From assembly GCA_022844225.1 (NCBI GenBank), contig JALHMC010000004.1, forward strand, positions 62,001 through 126,000: a stretch of 64,000 bases of DNA, given 5' to 3'. The position numbers and the translations under genes were made by a program. This DNA comes from Hyphomicrobiaceae bacterium. Lineage in GTDB: Bacteria > Pseudomonadota > Alphaproteobacteria > Rhizobiales > Hyphomicrobiaceae. The first letter of the stretch is position 1. Each line of letters starts with the position of its first letter. Below, one piece after another: positions 45,794 through 54,048 of this stretch. The notes under the pieces were generated by a model. It was given only the letters and a program-made list of their open reading frames with translations, was not told the origin of the DNA and searched no databases.

Positions 45794-46507
45794 ATGCGTC
45801 TTACATGCCGGTCCTGCTCGATCCGATCTCGGGCGCTCTGCCGGGCGCTTCCGGAGGCGACCCTCGACCAGATCAACAGGCTTGCACGACGGCGGAGGGT
45901 GCCGGCCGGCCGAGCACTCTTCAACGAGGACGAGGCGAACAACGTCGTCGCGACCGTCCTCGCCGGAGTGGCGAAAGTGTCGGTGTCTCTGGCCGATGGG
46001 CGGACACAAGTGGTCGGCCTGCACTTCCCATCGGATTTCATCGGGCGTCCGTTCGCGGCGCCAGTGGCTCCACTCGCCGAAGCTGCGACTGACGTTGAGC
46101 TTTGCTTCTTCGACCGACCAAGGTTCGAGGCACTCCTGGTGGAGCACAAGGGGCTGGAGGAAGTATTTGTTCGCCAGGTGACGGCAGAGCTGGACGCCGC
46201 GCGAGAGTGGATGCTGCTTCTTGGCCATAAGACTGCGGAGGAGCGTATGGCCAGTCTCATTCTGCAGTGCCTGACGCGACTCGAGCCATCGGACTGCGTA
46301 GCCCATGTGCCGGCTACGGAGGTGCGGATCGAGTTGCCGCTATCTCGAACGGAGATCGCTCAGTTTCTTGGTCTCACCATCGAGACGGTGAGCCGCATGT
46401 TGAAGAGACTTTCGACGGTAGGGGTGATCGCGATCGAGTCCGGACGCGGCATTCGCGTCAGGGACCGGGCAGGGCTCGAGCGTCGCGCCGAGGCGGGCAA
46501 AGTCTGA
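45794..46507 (+). CDS. fnrL: FNR-type oxygen-sensing regulator (FnrL)
   Basis: 237 aa from ATG 45794, AAGGGG upstream. Cluster cysteines: C5, C8 and C16 (CRSCSIRSRALC, the x2-x7 spacing of FnrL) and C104 in VELCFF. The cNMP-like jelly roll follows, then the dimer helix and a helix-turn-helix with recognition residues LTIETVSRML (Glu, Ser, Arg as in FNR). It should lose its [4Fe-4S] cluster in oxygen and bind TTGAT-N4-ATCAA sites when reduced. Its own FNR box suggests autoregulation, and hemN is the obvious target. Confidence 0.93.
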   Translation: MRLTCRSCSIRSRALCRALPEATLDQINRLARRRRVPAGRALFNEDEANNVVATVLAGVAKVSVSLADGRTQVVGLHFPSDFIGRPFAAPVAPLAEAATDVELCFFDRPRFEALLVEHKGLEEVFVRQVTAELDAAREWMLLLGHKTAEERMASLILQCLTRLEPSDCVAHVPATEVRIELPLSRTEIAQFLGLTIETVSRMLKRLSTVGVIAIESGRGIRVRDRAGLERRAEAGKV

Positions 46508-46515
46508 GCCTGATC

Positions 46516-47544
46516 TCAGCGGTTGGTCAATTTCAGCTCGATGCGCCGATTGCGGCGGAGTATCTCATCGGTTGATCCGACCTCGAGTGGAGCGAACTCA
46601 CCGTAGCCGGCGGCAACCACGCGGTGGGGCGAAACGCCCCTGCTGATGAGGTATTTGACGACAGATATGGCGCGCGCCGACGACAGCTCCCAGTTCGACG
46701 GAAACTCGCGGCTTGCGATCGGGCGCTGGTCGGTGTGTCCATCGACTTGGATGACCCAATCGACCTCGGCCGGGATCTGGCGCTCGACCTCGACGATGGC
46801 CTGGGCCAGCTGATCGATCGCCGCGAGCCCCTCGACCGTCATCTGGGCCTGGCCGGAAGGGAAGAGCACCTCGGACTGGAATACGAAACGGTCGCCCACG
46901 ACCCGGATGTCTTTGCGGTCACGAAGCAGTTCGCGAAGTCTGCCAAAGAAGTCCGAGCGGTAGCGCTGCAGCTCCTGCACCTGGCGGGCAAGCACGAGGT
47001 TCAATCTGGCACCGAGATCCGTGATGCGGGCCTGAGAATCCTTGTCCTTTGCCTCGGCCGCCTGCAGGGCCTCATTCAAGGCGGCGATCTGCCTGCGCAG
47101 CGCCAGAAGCTGCTGATTGAGCAAATCGACCTTGGCCAGTGCCTCACCGGAGACGTTCTTCTCGTCGGCCAGTTCCTTGCTCAAGATTGCTATGCGGGAT
47201 TCTGCAGTCTGGACGCGGCTGTCGCCCAGACCGGCGATGTTGCTGAGGCGATCGGTCTCCGCGAGGGCGGAAGCGAGGGACGCCTTGAGGGCCGCGAGTT
47301 CGTCCTCGAGCGATTTGCCTTTGCCTTTCTCGAGGGAGAGCAGGCTCGTCAACTCGGCGATCTGGCGGGTTAGCCGCTTCAGTGCGTTGTCCTTTCCGGA
47401 CGATTCCTGGCCAACGAAATACTGGGAGATCATGAAAATCGACATCAGGAACGTGACCGTGAGCAGAAGCGTCGAAAGGACGTCGACGTAGCCCGGCCAA
47501 AACTCACCGTGCTCTCCTCCGCGCCTGGACCGTCCTCGCGCCAT
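46516..47544 (-). CDS. OmpA/MotB-like peptidoglycan-associated protein with long coiled coil
   Basis: 342 aa. One membrane helix (residues 20-45) contains the Asp in YVDVLSTLLL, positioned as in MotB stator proteins. A coiled coil covers residues 55-185. The C-terminal OmpA domain has VDGHTDQRPI and NWELSSARAISVVKYL, with RRIELKL at the end. It probably forms a proton-driven or structural complex with the MotA/ExbB-like protein encoded just upstream (gap 3 bases). Flagellar genes are absent nearby. Function unknown; envelope integrity or a motor-like role is possible. Confidence 0.85.
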   Translation of the reverse strand: MARGRSRRGGEHGEFWPGYVDVLSTLLLTVTFLMSIFMISQYFVGQESSGKDNALKRLTRQIAELTSLLSLEKGKGKSLEDELAALKASLASALAETDRLSNIAGLGDSRVQTAESRIAILSKELADEKNVSGEALAKVDLLNQQLLALRRQIAALNEALQAAEAKDKDSQARITDLGARLNLVLARQVQELQRYRSDFFGRLRELLRDRKDIRVVGDRFVFQSEVLFPSGQAQMTVEGLAAIDQLAQAIVEVERQIPAEVDWVIQVDGHTDQRPIASREFPSNWELSSARAISVVKYLISRGVSPHRVVAAGYGEFAPLEVGSTDEILRRNRRIELKLTNR

Positions 47545-47547
47545 GGA

Positions 47548-48585
47548 TCAGGCCTCTCTGCGCGCCATGGTCTGGGCGAGATCCTTCAACACGGTCGCGA
47601 CCTCGGTCTGGCGTGTCGCTTGATCGTCGATCCACTCGCGGACGACCTTCTGTTCGGCGCGCATCTGCCGCACGAGTTGATCGACGCCCTGTGCGAGCTC
47701 CTTCACCGGTTGGCCCTGGGCGTCGAGTCCCTCCGCTCCGCCCTGGACGCGGTCGCCAAGTTCCGTGACAGCGCGGTTCAAGTCGAGAATCGCCAGTTGA
47801 AGCTGGTGGGTGGCCGCGTCACTGCCGAGCCCAGCTGCGGCCGGCGAGAGATCGGTGATGCCAGAGAGCCATTCTTCGAGTTCGTTGTAGAAGCGGTTGT
47901 GGGCGTGATTGGCCTGAAGCTCCAAGAAACCGAGCACGAGGGAGCCGGCCAGCCCAAGAAGTGAGGCCGAGAAGGCAGTTCCCATGCCGCGCAACGGCGC
48001 TGCGAGCCCGTTCTTTAACTCCTCGAAGACGAGCACGCTGTCCGACTGCCGCGTGTCGAGGCTATTGATCACCTTGCCGACGGATTGGATCGTTTCGAGG
48101 AGGCCCCAAAAAGTGCCCAGCAGTCCAAGGAAAACGAGCAAGCCCACGAGATAGCGCCCGGTCTCGCGGGATTCGTCGAGCCGCCCGCCAATCGAATCCA
48201 TGATCGAGCGCATCGTCTGCGCGGAAAGGGAGAGAGCCCCAGTGCGATCGCGCAGCATCGTTGCCATTGGCGAAAGCAGGACCGGTTTATGCTCGATCGC
48301 GAGGCCCGGGTCTGCGATGCGGAAAGCGTTGACCCAGCGGACCTCGGGATAAAGGCGGACGACCTGCCCAAGCGCTCGCAGCATGCCGATCAGCAGCACG
48401 GCGACGATAAGCCCGTTCAATGCAGGGTTGTTCCAGAACGCGACGATCAAGTCCTTGCTGACAATCGCGACGAGAAATCCGACCAGAACAATAAAGACAA
48501 CCATGCCGCGGAGGAAGCGCCCCGGGGTGTTGAGCGTCCGCGAGAATGGTCGTGATGCGGCCTCAGCTGTTCGAACTCTCGCCAT
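47548..48585 (-). CDS. MotA/TolQ/ExbB-like membrane protein
   Basis: 345 aa. Two membrane helices near the N-terminus (residues 25-70) are followed by a cytoplasmic loop. A MotA/TolQ-type segment with GRYLVGLLVFLGLLGTFWGL and GMGTAFSASLLGLAGSLVLG supplies two more helices. The C-terminal 100 residues are coiled. The gene is cotranscribed with the OmpA/MotB-like gene (3 bases apart). Such a pair would make a 5:2-type stator complex. It differs from flagellar MotA by its long C-terminal coil. Confidence 0.83.
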   Translation of the reverse strand: MARVRTAEAASRPFSRTLNTPGRFLRGMVVFIVLVGFLVAIVSKDLIVAFWNNPALNGLIVAVLLIGMLRALGQVVRLYPEVRWVNAFRIADPGLAIEHKPVLLSPMATMLRDRTGALSLSAQTMRSIMDSIGGRLDESRETGRYLVGLLVFLGLLGTFWGLLETIQSVGKVINSLDTRQSDSVLVFEELKNGLAAPLRGMGTAFSASLLGLAGSLVLGFLELQANHAHNRFYNELEEWLSGITDLSPAAAGLGSDAATHQLQLAILDLNRAVTELGDRVQGGAEGLDAQGQPVKELAQGVDQLVRQMRAEQKVVREWIDDQATRQTEVATVLKDLAQTMARREA

Positions 48586-48689
48586 CGTTTCCCTCCGCTT
48601 CCGGCGTAGAGTTTAGACACGGATCATGGCAGCACAACACAGTGTGCCAATCGAGCTTACCGTTGGGAACGCATGTCAGATGAACGCCG

Positions 48690-49478
48690 TTAAGTCGATT
48701 TCAGTAGTGACATCATATGTTTCTGGATGGAACCGTTGGCGGCTAGCACACTGCCGCTTTCGAGCATGGTGGTGCCGCCGTCCACATCGGTGACGATACC
48801 GCCCGCCTCGCGAACCATCAGGATGCCGGCTGCGATGTCCCAGGCCTGGATGGCATGCTCCCAATAGGCGTCGAACCGACCGGCGGCGACCCAGGCGAGA
48901 TCCAGTGCTGCAGATCCCAAACGGCGAACGCCTGCCGTTTCCCGCATGGCCGCCTCGCATTCGGCGAGGAAACGCTTGTGTCCGGGGCGGCCTCGATGCG
49001 GGATGCCTGTCACAACCAGGCAATCAGCGAGCGCGCGCCGGTTGGCAACCCTGAGGCGACGGTCATTGACGAAGGCGCCCTTGCCTTTCTCGGCGGTGAA
49101 CAGCTCGTTGGTGGCGGGATTGTAGATCACGCCCGCGACCATCTCTCCATCGCGCTCGAGGCCGACCGAGATGGCGAAATGGGGAACCCCGTGAAGGAAG
49201 TTCGTCGTGCCGTCGAGTGGGTCGACGATCCAGCGGTGGGACTTGTCGGGACCTTCAACGAGGCCACGCTCCTCCATGAGGAAACCGTAGCCGTGGCGGG
49301 CGCGGGACAGCTCCGCATAAAGGATGTCCTCAGCCTTGTGATCGGCTGCGGAGACGAAATTGGCGGGGCCCTTCACCGAGACCTGAAGCTGCTCGACCTC
49401 GCCGAAATCGCGGGCGAGGCTGCGACCAGCCTTGCGGACGGCCGCGACCATCACGTTCATGAGTGCGGACGAAGGCAT
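48690..49478 (-). CDS. suhB: Inositol monophosphatase family protein (SuhB-like)
   Basis: 262 aa. Metal-binding sites: Glu in FLMEERG (residues 69-70), WIVDPLDGTTNF (Asp86, Asp89) and the C-terminal QAWDIAAGILMVREAGG (Asp). This is the Mg-dependent, lithium-sensitive phosphatase fold acting on inositol 1-phosphate and related substrates; SuhB also affects RNA processing in other bacteria. About 104 bases separate it from the MotA-like gene on the same strand. No typical suhB-linked small RNA was recognised upstream. Confidence 0.92.
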   Translation of the reverse strand: MPSSALMNVMVAAVRKAGRSLARDFGEVEQLQVSVKGPANFVSAADHKAEDILYAELSRARHGYGFLMEERGLVEGPDKSHRWIVDPLDGTTNFLHGVPHFAISVGLERDGEMVAGVIYNPATNELFTAEKGKGAFVNDRRLRVANRRALADCLVVTGIPHRGRPGHKRFLAECEAAMRETAGVRRLGSAALDLAWVAAGRFDAYWEHAIQAWDIAAGILMVREAGGIVTDVDGGTTMLESGSVLAANGSIQKHMMSLLKST

Positions 49479-49723
49479 CTGACTCTCTTTCGCGTGTTAC
49501 ATCTCGGGTACGCCGAGGCGCGTATGCGGGGTGGCACTCGGTCTCGACCCGGCTAGCGCTTGAGTTGAAGCATTAATGCAGTGCACTATCAGTCGCCCGG
49601 CCCGGATGGCAAGTGTGCCATGATACGGGCATCAGGTTCCGGCAGGCTAGGTCGGCCTATCGCATTGGACCGAAGCCCTTCTACGGTACTGGAAGGCGCG
49701 CCGATACCGGACGAGGTCATGTG

Positions 49724-49969
49724 ATGCTGAAACTGAAGCCGAATTGCGAATGCTGTGACGTTGATCTCCCGCCAGATTCTGCCGACGCTCGGATCTGCTC
49801 TTTCGAGTGTACGTTCTGCCGGGACTGTGCCGAGACGAGGTTGCCGGGAGGACGATGCCCCAACTGCGGGGGTGAACTCGTGCGGCGTCCCGTTCGGCCG
49901 GCCGATCGCCTCGGGCGATTTCCAGCGTCGGGCGAACGTGTCGTGAAACCTCATGCCTTCTGTTCGTGA
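49724..49969 (+). CDS. DUF1272 zinc-ribbon-like protein
   Basis: 81 aa from ATG 49724 (GAGG upstream). Almost every cysteine of the DUF1272 family is present: CECC, ICSFECTFCRDC and CPNCGGEL, which should hold one or two zinc ions. The family is small and of unknown role. The gene overlaps the start of the GNAT acetyltransferase by 17 bases, so the two are probably coupled. Confidence 0.88.
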   Translation: MLKLKPNCECCDVDLPPDSADARICSFECTFCRDCAETRLPGGRCPNCGGELVRRPVRPADRLGRFPASGERVVKPHAFCS

Positions 49970-50465
49970 CCTCTTGGCACGCTCAACCGTGGTTCTGCGC
50001 GAACCTCGACCGGGTGATATTGGCTGGGTCGTGCATCGGCATGGCGTCCTCTACAACCTAGAGTATGGCTGGGATTGGACGTTCGAGGCGCTCGTCGCGA
50101 AAGTGGCGGCCGAGTTCGTCGATACGTTCGAGCCAAGCAGGGACTATTGCCGAATCGCTGAAGTGGATAATCGGGTGGTCGGTTCGGCGTTCGTGGTGCG
50201 TACCGACGTACCGGATGTCGCCAAGTTGCGGCTCGTCTATGTGGAGCCCGGGACGCGGGGGGCGGGCCTGGGACGCCGTCTCGTCGAGGACTGCCTGGCT
50301 TTCGCGCGCGGCGCGGGTTATCGGCGCATGACTTTGTGGACCAACGATCCGTTGATAGCGGCACGCGGCCTCTATCAACGTCTGGGTTTTGCAATGACCG
50401 CTTCCCAGCCGGTCATCGCGTTCGGATACAAGATGATGAGCGAGACGTGGGAGCGCGATCTGTAA
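49953..50465 (+). CDS. GNAT N-acetyltransferase
   Basis: 170 aa. The acetyl-CoA-binding segment RGAGLGRRLVEDCLAFARGAGY (Q/RxxGxG/A) is visible. The N-terminus (RPGDIGWVVHRHGVLY, GWDWTFEALVA) matches the acetyltransferase half of MarR-GNAT fusion proteins. Here the MarR DNA-binding half is absent and the preceding gene encodes a DUF1272 protein. Substrate unknown. The coding region starts inside the DUF1272 gene. Confidence 0.9.
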   Translation: MPSVRDLLARSTVVLREPRPGDIGWVVHRHGVLYNLEYGWDWTFEALVAKVAAEFVDTFEPSRDYCRIAEVDNRVVGSAFVVRTDVPDVAKLRLVYVEPGTRGAGLGRRLVEDCLAFARGAGYRRMTLWTNDPLIAARGLYQRLGFAMTASQPVIAFGYKMMSETWERDL

Positions 50466-50470
50466 CCCGG

Positions 50471-51295
50471 TCAGAGTGGGCGCCGCACAAGGGCCTGCAT
50501 CGAGCCGATAGACCCTTCTTCCTCACTCCTGATGACATTGAGTTGGAGCTCTTTCATGCGGGGGCCCATGACCAGATGGGCACCGAGGACAGGCGCGGTT
50601 CCAGCCTCGAGGCGCTGGGCGTGGGCGCGGCGGACACCGCGTGAGCGCTCGGTCGTGTCCTCGATCTCGATTATCTCGAAGCCCTCCGCGAGGAGATCGG
50701 CGCGGGTTTCTTCGAATGTGGCAAGGAAGCTCGTTGCGGAGCTTGCGGCCCACGGCGCCGGATAGTGGGGTCTGCCGACGGATCCAGCGATGAGGTTCAA
50801 GAGCGCGAGAACGCCGCCGGGCTTCAGAACGCGCCGTGCCTCGCGATAAAACGCGCTCTTGTCGGAGATGTTCATGATGACGTTGTGCGAATAGGCGCGA
50901 TCAAATGTTCGATCGGCGAACGGCAGAGAAGTGGCACTGCCATGGACGATGCTTACGCGGTCCGTGAGAGCCGTGGCGCGGTTCAGCTCGTCGGCTGCCT
51001 CGCAGAAGGCCGCGGTCAGGTCGATCCCCGTGACGTGGCAGTTGAACTTGGATGCTATCCATCGCGCGGGACCGCCCACGCCCGATCCGATGTCGAGAAT
51101 GTGCTCGCCTGCCTTCGGATCGAGTAACGCCGCCAGTTCCTTCGTCGCATCAAGCCCACGTCCGTGAAGCTGGTCGGCTGCTGCGAGCAGCTCGGCCGTC
51201 AATGGCGTCCCCGGAGCCAGGGTGGCCGTCACCGCCGAAAGGATCCGTTCGGCGATCCCGTCATTGGCGTAGTGCTCCGCGATTCTGTCGGTCAT
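50471..51295 (-). CDS. Class I SAM-dependent methyltransferase
   Basis: 274 aa from ATG 51295, AGGAGCG upstream. The motif I stretch is HILDIGSGVGGPARWIA, followed by CHVTGIDLTAAFC (acidic loop), LPFADRTFDRAYSHNV and RVLKPGGVLAL. This is the typical small-molecule or ubiquinone/sterol-type methyltransferase layout. It is probably the last gene of the seven-gene minus-strand run that begins with the enolase-superfamily gene. The acceptor is unknown. Confidence 0.87.
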   Translation of the reverse strand: MTDRIAEHYANDGIAERILSAVTATLAPGTPLTAELLAAADQLHGRGLDATKELAALLDPKAGEHILDIGSGVGGPARWIASKFNCHVTGIDLTAAFCEAADELNRATALTDRVSIVHGSATSLPFADRTFDRAYSHNVIMNISDKSAFYREARRVLKPGGVLALLNLIAGSVGRPHYPAPWAASSATSFLATFEETRADLLAEGFEIIEIEDTTERSRGVRRAHAQRLEAGTAPVLGAHLVMGPRMKELQLNVIRSEEEGSIGSMQALVRRPL

Positions 51296-51387
51296 ATGGG
51301 TCGCTCCTGGCTCGGACACCACGATCGGTCTCGCCATCGCGAATGAGAGGCACGTTCGCCTCTCACCGTTGCGGCTAGCCGCTTCCG

Positions 51388-51963
51388 TCAGCGCGGCTCG
51401 GTCCAGCTTTCCGAGAAGGCAAGCGCGGAGGTCGAGAACGGGCGGCCTTCGCGCTGCAGCGGCCAAGCCTTGCCGGATGCGACGACGCCATTGTGAATAA
51501 GTCGGGCGCCGAGTGCCGGGATCAGCACGGTATTCAGCCCGTACTTGCGGCCATTGTGGCCCGGCTGGTGATGGATCATCAGCGGGTCGCCGATGTCGTA
51601 CCAGGTGAGCGAGATTTCCTCGGTGCTGGTGACGACGCGCTCGGTCCAGAAGGTCCGGGGATCGCCCTCCTTCTCGAACTCCGCATCGAGGACGGGAATG
51701 TCCTTGTCCGCCAGCTCGGCGTTGAGCATGCCCTGCACCGTATCCTGCAGCCATCGCGTCATGGAGATGTTGTCGGAGTAGATGCGCCATTTGTTGTCGG
51801 CGACGTCGCTCTTCAAGTAGAGCACATGGCCTGGGCCCATGGGCGACAAGTAGATGCGCCAGAAACTGGCGTTGGTCGTCAGCGGACCGCCATCCGTCGC
51901 CGATAGGCGAAGGAACGGATTCTCACCGGTGAGGATGGTCTTATTCGGATCGGTAATCGACAT
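51388..51963 (-). CDS. Hypothetical protein in catabolic run
   Basis: 191 aa from ATG 51963. No signal peptide or helix; the protein is soluble and beta-rich, with SFWRIYLSPMGPGHVLYLKS, NISMTRWLQDTVQG, ISLTWYDIGDPLMIHHQPGH and LIPALGARLIHNG. The two-His HHQPGH element may hold a metal. Family not recognised. It lies 20 bases downstream of the RidA gene and is followed by the methyltransferase after 92 bases, so it probably takes part in the same pathway. Confidence 0.65.
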   Translation of the reverse strand: MSITDPNKTILTGENPFLRLSATDGGPLTTNASFWRIYLSPMGPGHVLYLKSDVADNKWRIYSDNISMTRWLQDTVQGMLNAELADKDIPVLDAEFEKEGDPRTFWTERVVTSTEEISLTWYDIGDPLMIHHQPGHNGRKYGLNTVLIPALGARLIHNGVVASGKAWPLQREGRPFSTSALAFSESWTEPR

Positions 51964-51983
51964 GGCAAACTCCTTTTGCGGAA

Positions 51984-52379
51984 CTAGATGACGGCGATGG
52001 CTTCGACCTCGATCAGCCAACCTGGCAGCGCGAGCGCGGTGACGCCGACGAGTGTCGACGCCGGGGCCTTCTTCCCGAAGACCTCTTCGCGGATTGCCGC
52101 AAGCTCGGTGCGGTGGCGGACGTCAACGAGATAGGTGTTGAGCTTGACGATGTTGGCGACGGTGCCGCCAGCGGCCTCGACCTGCGCCTTCAGGGAGGCG
52201 AATGTGGCGCGAGCCTGGGCCGCGAAGTCGCCGGGATGGCCGACTTGACCCTTCTCATCGTAATCCACCTGCCCCGAGATGAGGACGATGGATTGCGCGC
52301 CCGTCACCTTGATGGTCTGCGTATATCCCGGCGGGTCGAATACGCCCTTTGCCGCGATCTGCTCGATCTTCAATGGCAT
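51984..52379 (-). CDS. RidA/YjgF family protein
   Basis: 131 aa. Follows the RidA pattern: GVFDPPGYTQTIKV, VLISGQVDYDEKG, ANIVKLNTYLVDV, RTELAAIREEVFG and STLVGVTALALPGWLIEVEAIAV (the Glu near the end). The Arg that holds the imine carboxylate in classical RidA (often PxRxxV) is replaced by STLVGV, so it belongs to a different RidA subgroup. The role may be deamination or hydrolysis of a pathway intermediate. It follows the gamma-glutamyltransferase gene by 36 bases. Confidence 0.85.
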   Translation of the reverse strand: MPLKIEQIAAKGVFDPPGYTQTIKVTGAQSIVLISGQVDYDEKGQVGHPGDFAAQARATFASLKAQVEAAGGTVANIVKLNTYLVDVRHRTELAAIREEVFGKKAPASTLVGVTALALPGWLIEVEAIAVI

Positions 52380-52415
52380 GGCATTCCTCCTGATAATGGT
52401 GAGAGCCTGGGCAGA

Positions 52416-54017
52416 CTACACGTCATCCTCGCTCACGGCCTCACTCCAATGTTGCTGCGGCTCGGTCGCTCCTTCGTTGATCGCGCCTGTCCTGCGCACA
52501 GCGCCAGCAATGGTGAAGTTGACGGGATGTGGCAGCGGATCAACCTCGACCGTGTCGAAAGCGGAGGCGAGCTTGACCTTGGTCTCGGGCGGGAGATTGC
52601 GGTCGATGGTGACCGCGGCACCTCCGGAGACGTCGATGCGGGGCTGATGAAAAGTGCGGTCGAGGTCCCAGCCGAAGTCGGCCATCTGGGCGAGAAGCTG
52701 GAATACGGCCGGGATGATGCGCCGGCCGCCGCAGCCGCCAATTCCTACGGCGATGCCGTCTTTCTCCATGATGGTCGGTACGTAGTTGGAGAGCCCGCGC
52801 TTGTCGGGCGCGAGGCCGTTCGGGCCTTGGGGGCGCGGATCAAACCAATTGATGCCATTGTTCATGAGGATGCCGGACTGGGGCAGGACCACGCGGCTGC
52901 CGAAGAGCGAGAGCAGCGTCTGTGTCAGCGTGACAATGTTTCCTTCCGCATCGACGACCGATAGGTGGGTGGTGGACGTGGGCAGGCCGCGCTCGCCGGC
53001 ATCGCCCATGCGTTCGAAGCGGTCCCTCCAGGCGAAATCAAGGGCCTTGGCGTAGGCGAGGAAGCGGTCGCCATCGGGCGCGTCTGCGGGACTGCCGCCG
53101 TTCATAGCGAGATGCTCGAAGGCGAGAAGGAGTGTCGGGCCGCCGTTCAGCTCCGGAAGGACGGTGATCTTCTGGCCCCGATAGGTGCGGGACAGCGGTT
53201 CACGCTCGACCGGGGCCACGGCGGCGAGGTCATCGGTCGAGAGATAACCGCCCATCGCCTGGACATCCTCGGCCATGGCACGGGCAAGGGGTCCCTTGTA
53301 CATGACCTCAGCGCCATCGGACGCGATGGCTTTAAGCGTCCGGGCCAGAACCTTGCAAGGAAGGCGCAGCACCTCGAGTCCGGTTTGCGGGGCTGGTGCG
53401 ATCGGGGGAAGGCCGCCACGGAGGAAGCGGTCCGCGCAGCCCGGATCCTTCTGGAGATCGGCGAGCGCATTAGCGACCATCAGAGTCGTGTGGAAGTCGA
53501 CAACGAGGCCCTGATCTGCCAGTTCGATGGCCGGGGCGAGCAGGCGACTCCAGGCTTTCGACCCGAGCAGGCGATGAGCTAGCGCGAGGCCGGCGGGTTG
53601 CGTTGGAGCAACAACGGCTTTCGGGCCGACCGTGTTGACGTTGCCGACGACGGAGGGCCAACCGAAAAGATTGTGCTCGTCCTTCCCGCCCGCAAGCTTG
53701 AAGTCGGCCATGTTCAGGCCCTTCGGTGAGCTGCCGCCGAAGTCTATTGCGGTGACAAGGCCCGTCCGGACGCTCCGGTGCAGCAGTGCGCCGACGCCGC
53801 CGATACCACTCATCCACGGCTCAACGACGCCCACGGCGAACGCGGCGGCGACGGCCGCATCCATAGCATTGCCGCCCTCCTTCAGGACACGGGCACCGAC
53901 CTCGGAGGCGATTCGATTTTGAGTGACGACGATGCCACCCTTCGAGCGCGTCGACGGTTTCGAGACCTGACGCTTAAGCGAGATGTTCGGAGAGCAGAGA
54001 TTGCGGGCGGTGGGCAT
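52416..54017 (-). CDS. Gamma-glutamyltransferase-family protein
   Basis: 533 aa. N-terminal region GGIVVTQNRIASEVGARVLKEGGNAMDAAVA is the typical family opening. The autoprocessing Thr is in LPTSTTHLSVVDAEGN. The small-subunit glycines GGRRIIPAVFQ and the end of the fold follow. No signal peptide is evident, so it may be cytoplasmic, unlike exported Ggt proteins. Enzymes of this superfamily cut gamma-glutamyl amides or act as acylases (cephalosporin acylase-like). Substrate not determined. Confidence 0.88.
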   Translation of the reverse strand: MPTARNLCSPNISLKRQVSKPSTRSKGGIVVTQNRIASEVGARVLKEGGNAMDAAVAAAFAVGVVEPWMSGIGGVGALLHRSVRTGLVTAIDFGGSSPKGLNMADFKLAGGKDEHNLFGWPSVVGNVNTVGPKAVVAPTQPAGLALAHRLLGSKAWSRLLAPAIELADQGLVVDFHTTLMVANALADLQKDPGCADRFLRGGLPPIAPAPQTGLEVLRLPCKVLARTLKAIASDGAEVMYKGPLARAMAEDVQAMGGYLSTDDLAAVAPVEREPLSRTYRGQKITVLPELNGGPTLLLAFEHLAMNGGSPADAPDGDRFLAYAKALDFAWRDRFERMGDAGERGLPTSTTHLSVVDAEGNIVTLTQTLLSLFGSRVVLPQSGILMNNGINWFDPRPQGPNGLAPDKRGLSNYVPTIMEKDGIAVGIGGCGGRRIIPAVFQLLAQMADFGWDLDRTFHQPRIDVSGGAAVTIDRNLPPETKVKLASAFDTVEVDPLPHPVNFTIAGAVRRTGAINEGATEPQQHWSEAVSEDDV

Positions 54018-54048
54018 CGGAACTCCGTCAAGTGCAATGGATTTGGTT

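Noticed and set aside
46516-48585. Possible Zorya-type defence system from the MotA/MotB-like pair
   Set aside because: ZorA/ZorB homologues would need a ZorC/D (helicase/nuclease) or ZorE neighbour. The next genes are suhB and fnrL, so only a stator-like pair remains.
49479-49723. suhB-linked small RNA (mmgR type)
   Set aside because: No CCTCC-rich loops or terminal T-run hairpin was seen in this stretch.
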